In this document: positions 34,895 through 43,555 of the stretch, piece after piece | Numbering within the stretch: the stretch's first letter is position 1 | Layout: every line of letters begins with the position of its first letter | Assembly: GCA_037446115.1 (NCBI GenBank) | Contig: JBBIJF010000011.1 | Location: 1-64,000 of the forward strand | Source of the DNA: JANWXD01 sp037446115 | GTDB taxonomy: Bacteria; Acidobacteriota; Terriglobia; Bryobacterales; Bryobacteraceae | DNA: 64,000 nucleotides | Direction: 5' to 3' | Translations under genes and position numbers: made by a program | The notes under the pieces: model-generated | The model's database searches: none | Told to the model about the DNA's origin: nothing | What the model saw: the letters and a program-made list of their open reading frames with translations, nothing else

Positions 34895-36343
34895 ATGAGA
34901 CCGATTGACTTCAAGAGACGGCGCGAGCCCGGAATCCGCGGAAGACTTGCATTGGCGGCGGCTTCGCTGACAGGGATCTTGCTGCTTTTGATGGGGATTG
35001 TGGAAGCGCAGACCCCGCAGCCTGCTCAACAACCCAAGCCGGCTGCGCTGCAAGGTCCCGGACTGTCTGGTTTCGGGGCGCAAGCCGCTGTGAGACAGCG
35101 CCCGCGGGTGATCGTCACCACGGACGGCGAGATCGACGACCGTTGCTCCATGGTGCGCTTTCTGATGTACGCCAATGAGTTTGAGGTGGAAGGCCTAATC
35201 TACAGCAGCTCACGCTTCCACTGGTTGGGGCAGACCTGGAGTGGCGTGGAGTGGATCCACGCCCAGTTGAGCCATTACGCACGCGTCTACGATTCGCTCA
35301 AGAGACACGCCGACGGCTACCCGACGCCGGACGAACTGAGGAGCAAGGTTTACGTTGGTAACATCACCAACGTCGGTGAGATGGAACGGGATACGCCCGG
35401 GGCGGACCGGATCGTCAGGGTCCTGCTGGATGACCAACCGGGACCAGTGTATCTTCAGGCCTGGGGCGGAACCAATACCATTGCCAAAGCGCTGCGCACG
35501 ATCCAGACTCAGTACCCGGACCAGATTGAGAAGGTTAACCAAAAGGCGGTGGTGTACATCATCCTGGATCAGGATGAAACCTTCCGGAAGTACATCGAAC
35601 CGAACTGGCCAAAGCTTCAAGTTCTGGTGAGCTTCCGGCAGTTTGGCGCTCTGGCATACGGTTGGGCGAACATCATCCCCTACCCTCACAAGTCGCTGTT
35701 TGAGCGCCCGTGGCTTGAAGGCATGATAATTACCGATCGGGGGCCATTGGCCGGCGCCTACGAGCCGAACAACGGCGCTTTCCGCTCGGAGGGGGACTCC
35801 CCCAGTTTCATGCACCAGATTGATGTGGGCCTGCGAAGCCTGGAGCATCCCAGTTACGGGGGCTGGGGCGGCAGGTTCGTGCCGGAGAAACCCGGCGTGA
35901 ACAACGTCTGGAGGGATGCCGAAGATGACGGGAATCTTTACAAGCCGATCTGGCGTTGGGCGACGGCATTTCAGAACGACTGGGCGATGAGGGCCGACTG
36001 GTGTGTGAAGCCGTATCGAGAGGCGAATCATCCGCCGAAGGTTGTGCTGGCAGGCCCCGCGGACGTGGAGGCTGCACCGGGCGCCACGGTGACGCTCGAC
36101 GTGAGCGGCTCGGGGGATCCGGACGGCGACCGCCTCTACTATTCCTGGTGGCAGTATCGGGAGCCCGGGACCTACAAGGGCACTGTAACGGTAAATGACG
36201 CCGACAAGGGCCGGGCATCCGTTGTCATCCCGCGGGACGCCGGGCCAGGCGAGACGATTCACCTGATCGCCGAGGTGACCGATAGCGGCAAACCACCGGC
36301 GACGCGTTACGCCCGAGTGATCGTCACGGTGAAACCAAATTGA
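34895..36343 (+). CDS. Secreted DUF1593 protein (nucleoside-hydrolase-like, Sde182-type) 2
   Basis: 482 residues from ATG 34895, with GGGAGGTGG upstream. Signal peptide with a basic start (FKRRREPGIRGR) and hydrophobic core ASLTGILLLLMGIVEAQ. The domain opens RPRVIVTTDGEIDDRCSMVR, whose metal-site aspartates vary from copy 1. It shares with copy 1 the segments VYLQAWGGTNTIAKALRTIQ and HPSYGGWGGRF, and the C-terminal DVSGSGDPDGDRLYYSWWQY. The two proteins are clearly paralogues but not close ones, so they may act on different substrates. Secretion to the periplasm or surface is inferred. Confidence 0.85.
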   Translation: MRPIDFKRRREPGIRGRLALAAASLTGILLLLMGIVEAQTPQPAQQPKPAALQGPGLSGFGAQAAVRQRPRVIVTTDGEIDDRCSMVRFLMYANEFEVEGLIYSSSRFHWLGQTWSGVEWIHAQLSHYARVYDSLKRHADGYPTPDELRSKVYVGNITNVGEMERDTPGADRIVRVLLDDQPGPVYLQAWGGTNTIAKALRTIQTQYPDQIEKVNQKAVVYIILDQDETFRKYIEPNWPKLQVLVSFRQFGALAYGWANIIPYPHKSLFERPWLEGMIITDRGPLAGAYEPNNGAFRSEGDSPSFMHQIDVGLRSLEHPSYGGWGGRFVPEKPGVNNVWRDAEDDGNLYKPIWRWATAFQNDWAMRADWCVKPYREANHPPKVVLAGPADVEAAPGATVTLDVSGSGDPDGDRLYYSWWQYREPGTYKGTVTVNDADKGRASVVIPRDAGPGETIHLIAEVTDSGKPPATRYARVIVTVKPN

Positions 36344-36358
36344 GAAGGAGGATCCACC

Positions 36359-36778
36359 ATGCGAGCTTTGCTTATCGCTTTGACCCTGGCAACTTCCATT
36401 CCCTTGGCCGCAGCCAACTTTTCTGGTAAATGGGCGATCGAGGCCCCTGGCCGCGGCGGACGCGGTGGAGCGCCTGTCATTCTCGTCCTCAATCAAGTGG
36501 GTAAGGAGGTCACAGGCACCATCGGCGCGAGGTCCATCGCCGGCACCGGGAGCCCCGTATATACTGAAGTTCTGGGAGGCGTGGCCGAAGGGGACACAAT
36601 AACTTTCTACGTTTGGGCAGGGACGGATCAACCGGTGAAGACCGTCTACAAAGGGAAGTTGGTGGCAGACGACGTGATCGAATTCACAGTGACCGGCGGG
36701 CCGGTGCGGGGCGGCAACTTCGCCCCCGGCCGAGGCCGGGCCGAGCCTCAGAAGGTGACCGCCAGGAGGGCGAAATAG
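36359..36778 (+). CDS. Small secreted beta-domain protein
   Basis: 139 residues from ATG 36359, preceded by GAAGGAGGA. Signal peptide (LLIALTLATSIPLAAA) then a compact beta-rich domain with the pattern FSGKWAIE, VILVLNQVGKEVTGTIG, EGDTITFYVW and a final EPQKVTARRAK. The same domain type appears at the C-terminus of the broken GH2 protein (GLWRPT, LLTGSVESSGG, VEGSHISFRLG). In these bacteria such domains accompany secreted glycosidases; a binding or structural role is guessed. It is the last gene of the DUF1593 cluster. Confidence 0.7.
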   Translation: MRALLIALTLATSIPLAAANFSGKWAIEAPGRGGRGGAPVILVLNQVGKEVTGTIGARSIAGTGSPVYTEVLGGVAEGDTITFYVWAGTDQPVKTVYKGKLVADDVIEFTVTGGPVRGGNFAPGRGRAEPQKVTARRAK

Positions 36779-37094
36779 CGGCGGCCAGGTGCAGGCTGGC
36801 GGCGGAGAAAATATTGGGCGGGCAGCCCAGGGGGCCGGCGTAAAAAGAAAGAGGGAAAAGTGTCTAACCCCGAGACATGTGACTTCTGCGACGACAAGAG
36901 GTACACAAGACAGCCTCGCGTTTGAAAGTCATTCCTCCCACTAGAAGAGACGGCAACGCAACTTGGCCATCGGAGTCCTCATGCCTGGCAAGTCCGGAGG
37001 CAAACGATATAGCACACCTACCGGCCCGACGCAGGGCTTCGCCATCGAAATCCCGGCAGGCGGAGACGACTCGACTGCATTTCTTTATCTTTCG
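36779..37094. other. Intergenic region at right edge of the sugar gene block
   Basis: About 316 bases between the small secreted protein and the AbiEii remnant. No convincing gene is seen. Part may be a decayed N-terminal portion of the AbiEii gene, but I could not read a continuous match. Confidence 0.35.
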
Positions 37095-37563
37095 CGTGAC
37101 CGAGGCCTCGAGGAACCACGACGGCACGCCGTATGGCGGTGCGCGCTGTCCGGGGGAGGCCGCCCCGGGCGGGGGCACCTTTGTGAAGTCTCACCCAGAC
37201 GTGGGGAACGGTGACGTGGTTGTCGATCCGCGCGAGGTGGTGGCACTGCTTGGCTGCCGGACATTTCCTCAAATCCCACCGCCGCGTGTCCCGGTGATCA
37301 CGCGAGAGTGGTTCGCCGAGAAGCTCCCCGCGTATACCCTGCTAAGACCGGTGTCTCCCAACAGCCGAGTCCGCGATTTGGTGGATGTGGTGCTTCTCAT
37401 CGAGTCGGGAACCCTGTCGTCGGAGAAGGTCCGAGAAGCGCTGGGCAGGAGATTCGAGCAACGCGGTAGGCACGCTCTGCCGGAAACACTCACTGCCCGC
37501 CTGAAGTGTGAAAGGCTCCATTCCGGGGGCTGGCGGAAGAGTGCCGACTCACCGCCAAGTTAG
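37095..37563 (+). pseudogene. AbiEii/AbiGii-type nucleotidyltransferase toxin, N-terminally truncated
   Basis: The frame carries the middle and end of an AbiEii-type protein: YGGARCPGEAAPGG, then KSHPDVGNGDVVVDP, then PPPRVPVITREWFAEKLPAY, then SRVRDLVDVVLLIESG and RRFEQRGRHALPETL. These segments are typical of the family's second half. The N-terminal nucleotidyltransferase GSxxD region is missing and no start codon or ribosome site fits. No AbiEi antitoxin gene is next to it. It is a relic of a type IV abortive infection module at the border between the sugar block and the phage early genes. Confidence 0.75.
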
Positions 37564-38293
37564 CCCGGGCATTTGGGGCTGTTTGCAGCTTTCACACAGC
37601 AGTTGCGTGGCGCTCGGCGGGTCAGGTGAACCCCCCTGCGTTTCGAAATCGCCCGTAGCCAATTTTCCGAAGTCCTTTCCCCTCAATGAGTTGCCATGCT
37701 CTCGGCCGCATCAGACCGCGCTGGAACGCTATGTTGTTGCACTTGGGGAGCCAAACTTTTTTTCGAACTTCTCCCTTCCCTGTTCGTTAACACCTCCTGC
37801 TGCCCGCAAGTGCGGAAACGCCTGGCACTTCGCGCGTTGCCGTTCTCTCCGTTTGGGCCGTAGTTCCCCTTGGCCTGCCAACCGGGCGCCACTTCCACAT
37901 CACCGGAGGTGGTTTTTCTCCGTCTCTGCCCCCATTCTCTGGAGTTGGTTAACAGCCCCGCACCATCGACCCACCCCAAGCGCGACATCTTCCACACTTC
38001 TGGCGTATATAAGTTAACGAGACCCGCCAGACAGCCCATTGACCGCACCGCGGAAATGGCTGTGGGTGGTCCACCCGGAGACCGCTCGTGCCACGTGCCC
38101 ATGTCGGCGGGACTCGCCGCGCCTTTGGGACTCGAGGGCGGATTCTCCATAGGCCCGGGATCAGGACTTCAGCTTTCCAGAGTTCACTAGGGTGTTCCAT
38201 TTTCGCCTTATCTTCGCTGTGGTAGAATTTTGCGATGCCGAACCGATTTGACCGACGGGTCTAGGCTTACTAGTCTTATCTGAGGGTCCAATC
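37564..38293. other. Non-coding stretch upstream of phage early genes
   Basis: 730 bases with only short, compositionally implausible frames. One would expect the lysogeny repressor region here in a temperate phage, but I see no helix-turn-helix gene. A TAGAAT at 38223-38228 could be a -10 for the early operon; its -35 is poor. Confidence 0.4.
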
Positions 38294-39451
38294 ATGAAGC
38301 TCGAGTACAACCAGAGGAACTTTCTTCGTCTCGTTCCTGCCGCGTTGCTCGGCAGGTTTTTCGGGATGCGCGGGGTTCTCCGCGAGATCGACTGGGAGGC
38401 TGATCCCGAAGTCGATAAGATCAATGAGGCACTGATGGCGTTGCCGCTTGAGGAGCGGCAGGCCATCGCCGTGGATTTCCAGGACGCCTACCGTCTGGCC
38501 TCGCGCCAGGGCATTCTGATTCTGCTTGAGGTTGGCAGATCGCGGGGCCTGGATATGACGCCATTCCTGGGCAAGGCACGGACGAACATCGAAAAAGTGT
38601 TCCGAGTGCTTCTGAAGCAGCCGCGTCTGTTCCGTATCGCCAGTCAGTTCGCGTGGGCGGACGGCCTGAAACGTTACTGGCACCGGCTCAACAACCTGCC
38701 GAAAGTCCAGGCGGTGTCCGAGCCCGCCGCGCTGGACGGGCTCCGGCAAGCGATCTCAGCTTATTACGTCAAGAATGAAGGCCGTGGAGAGTTCTGCCAT
38801 ATTGAGGTGGAGGAGCGCGGCGAGGCCCTCTACTTCATGGTCTACCTGGCCGATTACCCGACGGCCGTGGTTTGCTTCGAAGACTCGAACGATCTCAAGC
38901 GCAGCCTTCAGCAGCAGGCCTTCGACGTGGTCTTTATTTATTACGAACGACAAGGGCGCCTGGACTTGTACGCCGAAGGCACTTCGGACAAGCGTAAGGC
39001 CCTGGCGCAAATGTTCGCTGAGCACGCTCTGCGCGTAAAGGCTCCGCTCGATGAGGCCGCAGCGCCGGCTTTCGACCTCGAGCTCCTGAAGGATCCCGCC
39101 TTTCGTTTCCGGATCGAACGCGGGGACGGCATCGTGGCCATGCGCCCGCGCGCAATGCGTTTCAGCGAACCGCAGGGGGACGGTCACACCCTGGCGTTCT
39201 CCCTTAACGGCCGGGGCAAAGACGGCGACCTGTATGGCTGGATCGAGCGCGGTCTGAACCAGGTCAACCTTCCTCTGGAAAAGCTCAGGGTCACCTCGGT
39301 CACCCTCCAGGCGATTATGGCCACGGGCAATCCGCGTCCGAAGAGTGTGACCTTCACGATGACGGCACGGAACTCTTGCAACCTGAAAGACACCCCCGAG
39401 CACCGGAAGATCCGGGAGGTGCTGCGCCGCTCCGGGGTGATCTGTGCGTAG
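38294..39451 (+). CDS. Phage early protein of unknown function 1
   Basis: 385 residues, ATG 38294 after GAGGG at 6 bases; first gene of the early module. No signal peptide or membrane helix. The N-terminal third is helical and charged (LREIDWEADPEVDKINEALM). The middle and C-terminal parts alternate strands and helices (ALYFMVYLADYPTAVVCFED, FDVVFIYYERQGRLDLYAEG). The end RKIREVLRRSGVIC overlaps the next gene by 8 bases. I do not recognise the family. Tight coupling to the next gene suggests they work together. Confidence 0.6.
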   Translation: MKLEYNQRNFLRLVPAALLGRFFGMRGVLREIDWEADPEVDKINEALMALPLEERQAIAVDFQDAYRLASRQGILILLEVGRSRGLDMTPFLGKARTNIEKVFRVLLKQPRLFRIASQFAWADGLKRYWHRLNNLPKVQAVSEPAALDGLRQAISAYYVKNEGRGEFCHIEVEERGEALYFMVYLADYPTAVVCFEDSNDLKRSLQQQAFDVVFIYYERQGRLDLYAEGTSDKRKALAQMFAEHALRVKAPLDEAAAPAFDLELLKDPAFRFRIERGDGIVAMRPRAMRFSEPQGDGHTLAFSLNGRGKDGDLYGWIERGLNQVNLPLEKLRVTSVTLQAIMATGNPRPKSVTFTMTARNSCNLKDTPEHRKIREVLRRSGVICA

Positions 39452-40316
39452 CACGCTTGAGCAGATCTGGATTCGCAGCAGCGTTCCGAGCCACGTCCTC
39501 ACCTACGACGAAATGCGCGCCTGGCCGAAGGCGGAACGGGAGCAGATATTGCGGCTGGGGCTCTTGCGCCGGGTGGAAGATGCTGAGTGGATCGACTGCG
39601 ACGCCTGCGGTGGGACTCATTCAGAAGAGGTTGTCTTTCTCGGGGAGGACAGCTCCTATCCGGTGATCTCCTGCCCCGAGGTGGGCTTGGTGCGGATCCA
39701 CCCGGAGCGGCTCGAGCGGTGGGAAGTGGATTTCGGCGCTGTGGCCAAGCTGCTCGTGCCGCCGTTCGGCATTGCGGGCCCGCCGCAGGAGTTGAGACCG
39801 GGGCGGGCGTGGTTACTGGGCAGCCGTCGGGTGGCAGACCGGCGAGCGGAGTTCTTTCTCGTACAGGGCGCGGACTGGCCGGACGGCCCGGAAATCCTTT
39901 GCTCCACACCGCGACTTCAAAACTCCCCGGCGCCCGTGGTGCTCTTTCCCAACCGGTTACCCCAAGATCCGGCCTGGCAAAGCCAAGGCCGGGCGCTCTA
40001 TTCTCTGCGGGAACTGGTCCGACTCGGGGAGTCTGGTCTGGTGGCCGCGCTCGACCCGCTCGAGGGCCTCTATTGCCAGATCGCCCGACGGCTTGAGGAG
40101 CCGATCGTTCCGACCCCGGTCAGCAAGCGGGCGGCTCTTCTCAAGGAATACTGCACTCTCAACTCCTGCCGGCTCAAAGACATAAGCTGGTGGGCGATGG
40201 TTCACCGGCAGGACCTGAACGCCTGGAAGTTGGGCAAGCCTGAGGTGCCGGACGGCGGGGAGAAGGCTACGCGGATCGAGCGTCTGCTTCAGTTCGGCGT
40301 CAAGGCCCGGGCCTGA
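39444..40316 (+). CDS. Phage early protein of unknown function 2, zinc-ribbon-like
   Basis: 290 residues from GTG 39444, inside the end of the previous gene. Cysteines at about 51-54 (DCDACGG) and 77 (SCPEVG) could form part of a zinc ribbon. The C-terminal 60 residues (KRAALLKEYCTLNSCRLKDI ... NAWKLGKPEVPDGGEKATRI) look like a small helix-turn-helix that may bind DNA. A CACTGACAT repeat array begins just after the stop. An initiator or regulator role is possible but unproven. Confidence 0.55.
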   Translation: MRSTLEQIWIRSSVPSHVLTYDEMRAWPKAEREQILRLGLLRRVEDAEWIDCDACGGTHSEEVVFLGEDSSYPVISCPEVGLVRIHPERLERWEVDFGAVAKLLVPPFGIAGPPQELRPGRAWLLGSRRVADRRAEFFLVQGADWPDGPEILCSTPRLQNSPAPVVLFPNRLPQDPAWQSQGRALYSLRELVRLGESGLVAALDPLEGLYCQIARRLEEPIVPTPVSKRAALLKEYCTLNSCRLKDISWWAMVHRQDLNAWKLGKPEVPDGGEKATRIERLLQFGVKARA

Positions 40317-40317
40317 G

Positions 40318-40360
40318 CACTGACATTTTCACTGACATCACTGACATTGATCACTGACAT
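40318..40360 (+). repeat. Four direct repeats of CACTGACAT
   Basis: Exact copies at 40318-40326, 40330-40338, 40339-40347 and 40352-40360, in the gap between two early genes. Start-to-start spacings are 12, 9 and 13 bases. Short, same-orientation repeats with this density resemble iterons or a regulator binding array. Confidence 0.85.
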
Positions 40361-40414
40361 AGGTTGTCCCGCATGATTGGGCTGTAGCGAGCGCGAAATG
40401 CGCCGCCAACAGCC

Positions 40415-42055
40415 ATGAAAGCCAGCGGGAACCAGCCAGTCAATCCGAGCTTCGCCGATGTCGAGGCCGGCCGAATTCTCCTTCGGGCGCCGTTCTCGCA
40501 TCTGTTGCTCTGCAAGCGGATTCCGGACGCCTGGTGGGACGCGGCGCGGAAGGCCTGGACCTATCCGGCTACGCCTCGACACGCTCGGCTGGTTCAGGCC
40601 ACTATCCCTCGGCTGAACGCCTCGGAGCGCTTCGCCGCTCTCGCGGCCGCCAGGCCGGCCCCGGCGCTCGTGAATCTGCCCGCCGGTCTCAAGACCCGCC
40701 CCTGGCGGCACCAGGCCGCCGCTTACCAGTTCGCCATGGAGCGGTTCGAGCAGGGCAACTCGGGCGTGATGTTGGCCATGGGGATGGGCACGGGCAAGAC
40801 GCTGGTGGCCTCGATGATCTTGCTCGGGCTCAGCGCAAAGCGCACGCTCATTGTGGCACCGCTACGGGTCCTCCAGGTCTGGATCACTCAGTTCGAGCGC
40901 CACCTCAGCTTTCCCATAGTCGTGGTGGCGCTGGATGAGGACGCCGGCAGCGTCGCCGACAAGCAGCGCCTGGCCGAGGAGAAGCTGCGCCTGGCCGAGA
41001 CCACCGGCGTCCCCTTTGTCGCCATCATCAACTACGACTCGGTCTGGCGCGAGCCCTTCGGTGCCTGGGCCGAGCGGCAGACCTGGGACCTGGTCGTCGC
41101 CGACGAAAGCCACAAGATCAAGCGGCCCGGCGGCAAGGCGTCGCTCTATTTCAAACGGCTGCGCGGGCGGGCGCGCTACCGGCTGGCTCTGACCGGGACA
41201 CCGATGCCGCACTCGCCGCTCGATATCTACGCCCAGTTCCGCTTTCTCGACGCCTCCGTCTTCGGCCCCTCCTTCAATGCCTTCAAGCAGAAGTACGCCG
41301 TGATGGGCGGTTTCCAAAACAAGCAGGTCACTTCGTACAAAAGCCTCGACGAGCTGGAATCGCTCATGCGCAGGGTGACGTTCCGCGTCGCCAAAGATGT
41401 CCTGGACCTGCCGCCCGAGACTCACGTCACCTACCTGTGCGCGCTCTCGCCGGAGTGCCAAGCTCTCTACCGGGCCGTTGAGGAGGACTTCATTGCCGAG
41501 GTCGAGGGCGGAACGGTCAGCGTGGCCAACGCCATGGTCGCGCTCCTGCGTCTTCAGCAGATCACCGGCGGCTGGGTCAAGACCGATGACGAGCGCTACC
41601 GGCGGGTGGATTGGGCCAAACAACGACTGCTTGAAGACACGCTCGAGGACACCGGCCCCAACGAACCCGTCGTCGTCTTCTGCCGTTTCCACGCCGACTT
41701 GGACGCGGTGCACGAGGCCTGTGCGTCGCTCGGCTCGAGGAGCCTCGAGCTGTCCGGGCGCCGCGATGAGCTCGCCCGCTGGCAGGCCGGCGAGGCCCAA
41801 GTGCTGGCGGCGCAGATCAGCGCCGGTGGAGTGGGTGTCGATCTGAGCCGGGCGCGCTACTCGATCTATTACTCGCTTTCATTTTCCTTGGGCGAATATG
41901 ACCAGGCGCTCTCCCGCGTCCATCGGCCCGGCCAGACCCGCCCAGTCGAGCACATTCATCTGGTCGCCCGCCACACGGTGGACGAGAAGATCCTGCGCGC
42001 ACTGGAGAGGCGCGCCGAAGTAATCGAGACCATTCTCGCCGAGATCAAGAGGTGA
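40415..42055 (+). CDS. SNF2-type superfamily 2 helicase
   Basis: 546 residues. N-terminal extension of about 85 residues, then the helicase core: Q-like PWRHQAAAYQFAME, Walker A MGMGTGKTLVAS near residue 127, DEAH-type box VADESHKIKRPGG, and LALTGTPMPHSPLDIYAQFR. The second lobe has VVVFCRFHADLD and the arginine-finger motif YDQALSRVHRPGQTRPVEHI. SNF2-like ATPases of this size are frequent in early regions of siphoviruses and probably remodel the replication fork or displace proteins. ATG at 40415 has no strong ribosome site. Confidence 0.9.
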   Translation: MKASGNQPVNPSFADVEAGRILLRAPFSHLLLCKRIPDAWWDAARKAWTYPATPRHARLVQATIPRLNASERFAALAAARPAPALVNLPAGLKTRPWRHQAAAYQFAMERFEQGNSGVMLAMGMGTGKTLVASMILLGLSAKRTLIVAPLRVLQVWITQFERHLSFPIVVVALDEDAGSVADKQRLAEEKLRLAETTGVPFVAIINYDSVWREPFGAWAERQTWDLVVADESHKIKRPGGKASLYFKRLRGRARYRLALTGTPMPHSPLDIYAQFRFLDASVFGPSFNAFKQKYAVMGGFQNKQVTSYKSLDELESLMRRVTFRVAKDVLDLPPETHVTYLCALSPECQALYRAVEEDFIAEVEGGTVSVANAMVALLRLQQITGGWVKTDDERYRRVDWAKQRLLEDTLEDTGPNEPVVVFCRFHADLDAVHEACASLGSRSLELSGRRDELARWQAGEAQVLAAQISAGGVGVDLSRARYSIYYSLSFSLGEYDQALSRVHRPGQTRPVEHIHLVARHTVDEKILRALERRAEVIETILAEIKR

Positions 42056-42061
42056 ACCGAC

Positions 42062-42505
42062 ATGATCATGGAACAACTCAAAGAGTTCGTCGCGCTGGAA
42101 AAACGAAAGCGCGATCTGGATTCGGAACTCAAGGGCATCGCCGCCCGGCTCGACGACCTCGAGCAGGCGCTCATTCCTCAGTTCCTCAACGACGGCGTCA
42201 ACTCGCTGCGCATCGACGGCCGGCTGGTCTACCTAGCACAGGAGATCTACGCCGGCCCGTTGAATGACCGGGGCGAGGTCATCGCCGCGCTCAAGGCCAG
42301 CGAGCTCGGCCAATACGTCTCGGAGAACTACAACACGCAGTCGCTCCGGGCCTTCGTGCGCGAGGTGGCAGAAGACGTCCGGCTGCGTTGTGAGCAGGAG
42401 GAGCGGCTGTTCAGCGAGGAAGCCGTGCGCGCGGCGCTGCCGGCGCCGCTCGGCGCCGCCTTGAAGATTTCGTTTGTGCATTCCCTACGGAGCAGAAAGG
42501 CATAA
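42062..42505 (+). CDS. Conserved phage protein with N-terminal coiled coil
   Basis: 147 residues, 6 bases after the helicase stop, with AGAGGTG before the ATG. Residues 1-40 form a charged coiled coil (LKEFVALEKRKRDLDSELKG). A beta hairpin (GVNSLRIDGRLVYLAQEIYA) and a helical C-terminus follow. No family is recognised with confidence; it is similar in size and layout to small phage recombination accessory proteins of the Gp157 type, which is only a guess. Confidence 0.55.
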   Translation: MIMEQLKEFVALEKRKRDLDSELKGIAARLDDLEQALIPQFLNDGVNSLRIDGRLVYLAQEIYAGPLNDRGEVIAALKASELGQYVSENYNTQSLRAFVREVAEDVRLRCEQEERLFSEEAVRAALPAPLGAALKISFVHSLRSRKA

Positions 42506-42507
42506 CC

Positions 42508-43233
42508 ATGACTCAACAACTTGACAAAGCAACATCCCAGGCCGTGATCCTGGCCTTCCACACCGATCTGGACACCGTCCAGGCCGCCCTCAGCACCAAT
42601 ATCGGCACGGGCGGTCTGTCGGAGTTTGATCTGCCGCGCATCAAGATGCCGGCCGGGGGCGGACTCCAGTGGGCCGTTCCGACGCTCGAGGGCGAGGCGA
42701 TGGAGCCTTCGGTCGAGGGCGTCATCGTACTGGCGCGCGACACGCGGGCCTACTACTCGCAGCCCATCTCGGAAACCGGCGGCAGCCGGCCGCCCGATTG
42801 CTGGTCCGCTGATGCGGTGACGGGCTCGGGCAAGCCCGGCGGAGCCTGCCTGGCCTGCCCGCTCGCGCTGTGGGATAGCGCGCCAGGCGGCCGCGGCCAG
42901 GCCTGCAAACAGATTAAGCAGCTCTTCGTGCTGCGCGGCAGCTTGCTTCTGCCCGAGGTGGTGACGCTGCCGCCGACCAGCCTCAAGGCGGCTAAGCAGT
43001 ACCTGTTAAAGCTGACCTCGCAGGGCGTGCCCTACTACGCCGTGGTCACGCGCATCGGATTGGAGCGAACGAAGAACTCCCAAGGCATCGCCTATAGCCG
43101 TGCCGTGCTCGGCTTCGTGCGCCGCCTCGCGGCGGAGGAAGTCGAGCGGGCGCGGCAGTACCACGAGATGCTCAAGCCCTTGGTCCAGAGGATGACGGTG
43201 GATCTGGAGGCGGCCGAGGTCCGGGAGGAGTGA
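42508..43233 (+). CDS. Conserved phage early protein with four-cysteine motif
   Basis: 241 residues, 2 bases after the previous stop, with AAAGG upstream. The central part has four cysteines (PDCWSAD, then GACLACPLALW, then QACKQIKQLFVLRG) that probably bind zinc. The flanking segments are beta-rich (IKMPAGGGLQWAVP, GVIVLARDTRAYY). Proteins of this form are common beside phage helicase and primase genes; a single-strand DNA-binding or replication accessory role fits the context but I cannot prove it. Confidence 0.55.
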   Translation: MTQQLDKATSQAVILAFHTDLDTVQAALSTNIGTGGLSEFDLPRIKMPAGGGLQWAVPTLEGEAMEPSVEGVIVLARDTRAYYSQPISETGGSRPPDCWSADAVTGSGKPGGACLACPLALWDSAPGGRGQACKQIKQLFVLRGSLLLPEVVTLPPTSLKAAKQYLLKLTSQGVPYYAVVTRIGLERTKNSQGIAYSRAVLGFVRRLAAEEVERARQYHEMLKPLVQRMTVDLEAAEVREE

Positions 43234-43237
43234 GGCG

Positions 43238-43555
43238 ATGACCGCGGAAGCTTTGATCCCGCAACTGGCCGAGCGCGTGATGGGTTGGAGTGTGGCGCCG
43301 GACCGGTATCTGGTCGGCAACCGGAGCTGGATACCGCGCTGGCGCTTCCAGCCGCTGGAGCGGCTGGAGGACGCCTTCCGCCTGCTGGAGAGCGCCCGGC
43401 CGGAGTACTACACGATGGGCCTCGACCCGAGCGGCCGCTTCGCGGTCGAGGTTCGTATCGCCGGCAAGCTCGGGGTGGCCAGGGATGAGGTGAAGCCGCG
43501 CGCCATCACCCTGGCCATCGCCCGGGCGCTGAGGCTCGACGAGGTGGACCGGTGA
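43238..43555 (+). CDS. Phage ABA-sandwich-like small protein
   Basis: 105 residues starting 4 bases after the previous stop, with GGGAGG upstream. The pattern VMGWSVAPDRY, then WRFQPLERLEDAFRLLESAR, then GLDPSGRFAVEVRI, then KPRAITLAIARAL matches the small alpha-beta-alpha sandwich proteins of phages. They are widespread and of unknown function. The last 4 bases overlap the VRR-NUC gene. Confidence 0.65.
   Translation: MTAEALIPQLAERVMGWSVAPDRYLVGNRSWIPRWRFQPLERLEDAFRLLESARPEYYTMGLDPSGRFAVEVRIAGKLGVARDEVKPRAITLAIARALRLDEVDR

Noticed and set aside
37683..38150. Minus-strand frame of 155 codons as the missing repressor
   Set aside because: No helix-turn-helix, no ribosome site and implausible composition.
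40318..40360. Short repeats considered as a CRISPR remnant
   Set aside because: The repeat unit is 9 bases with 0-4 base spacing; there are no spacers and no cas genes.
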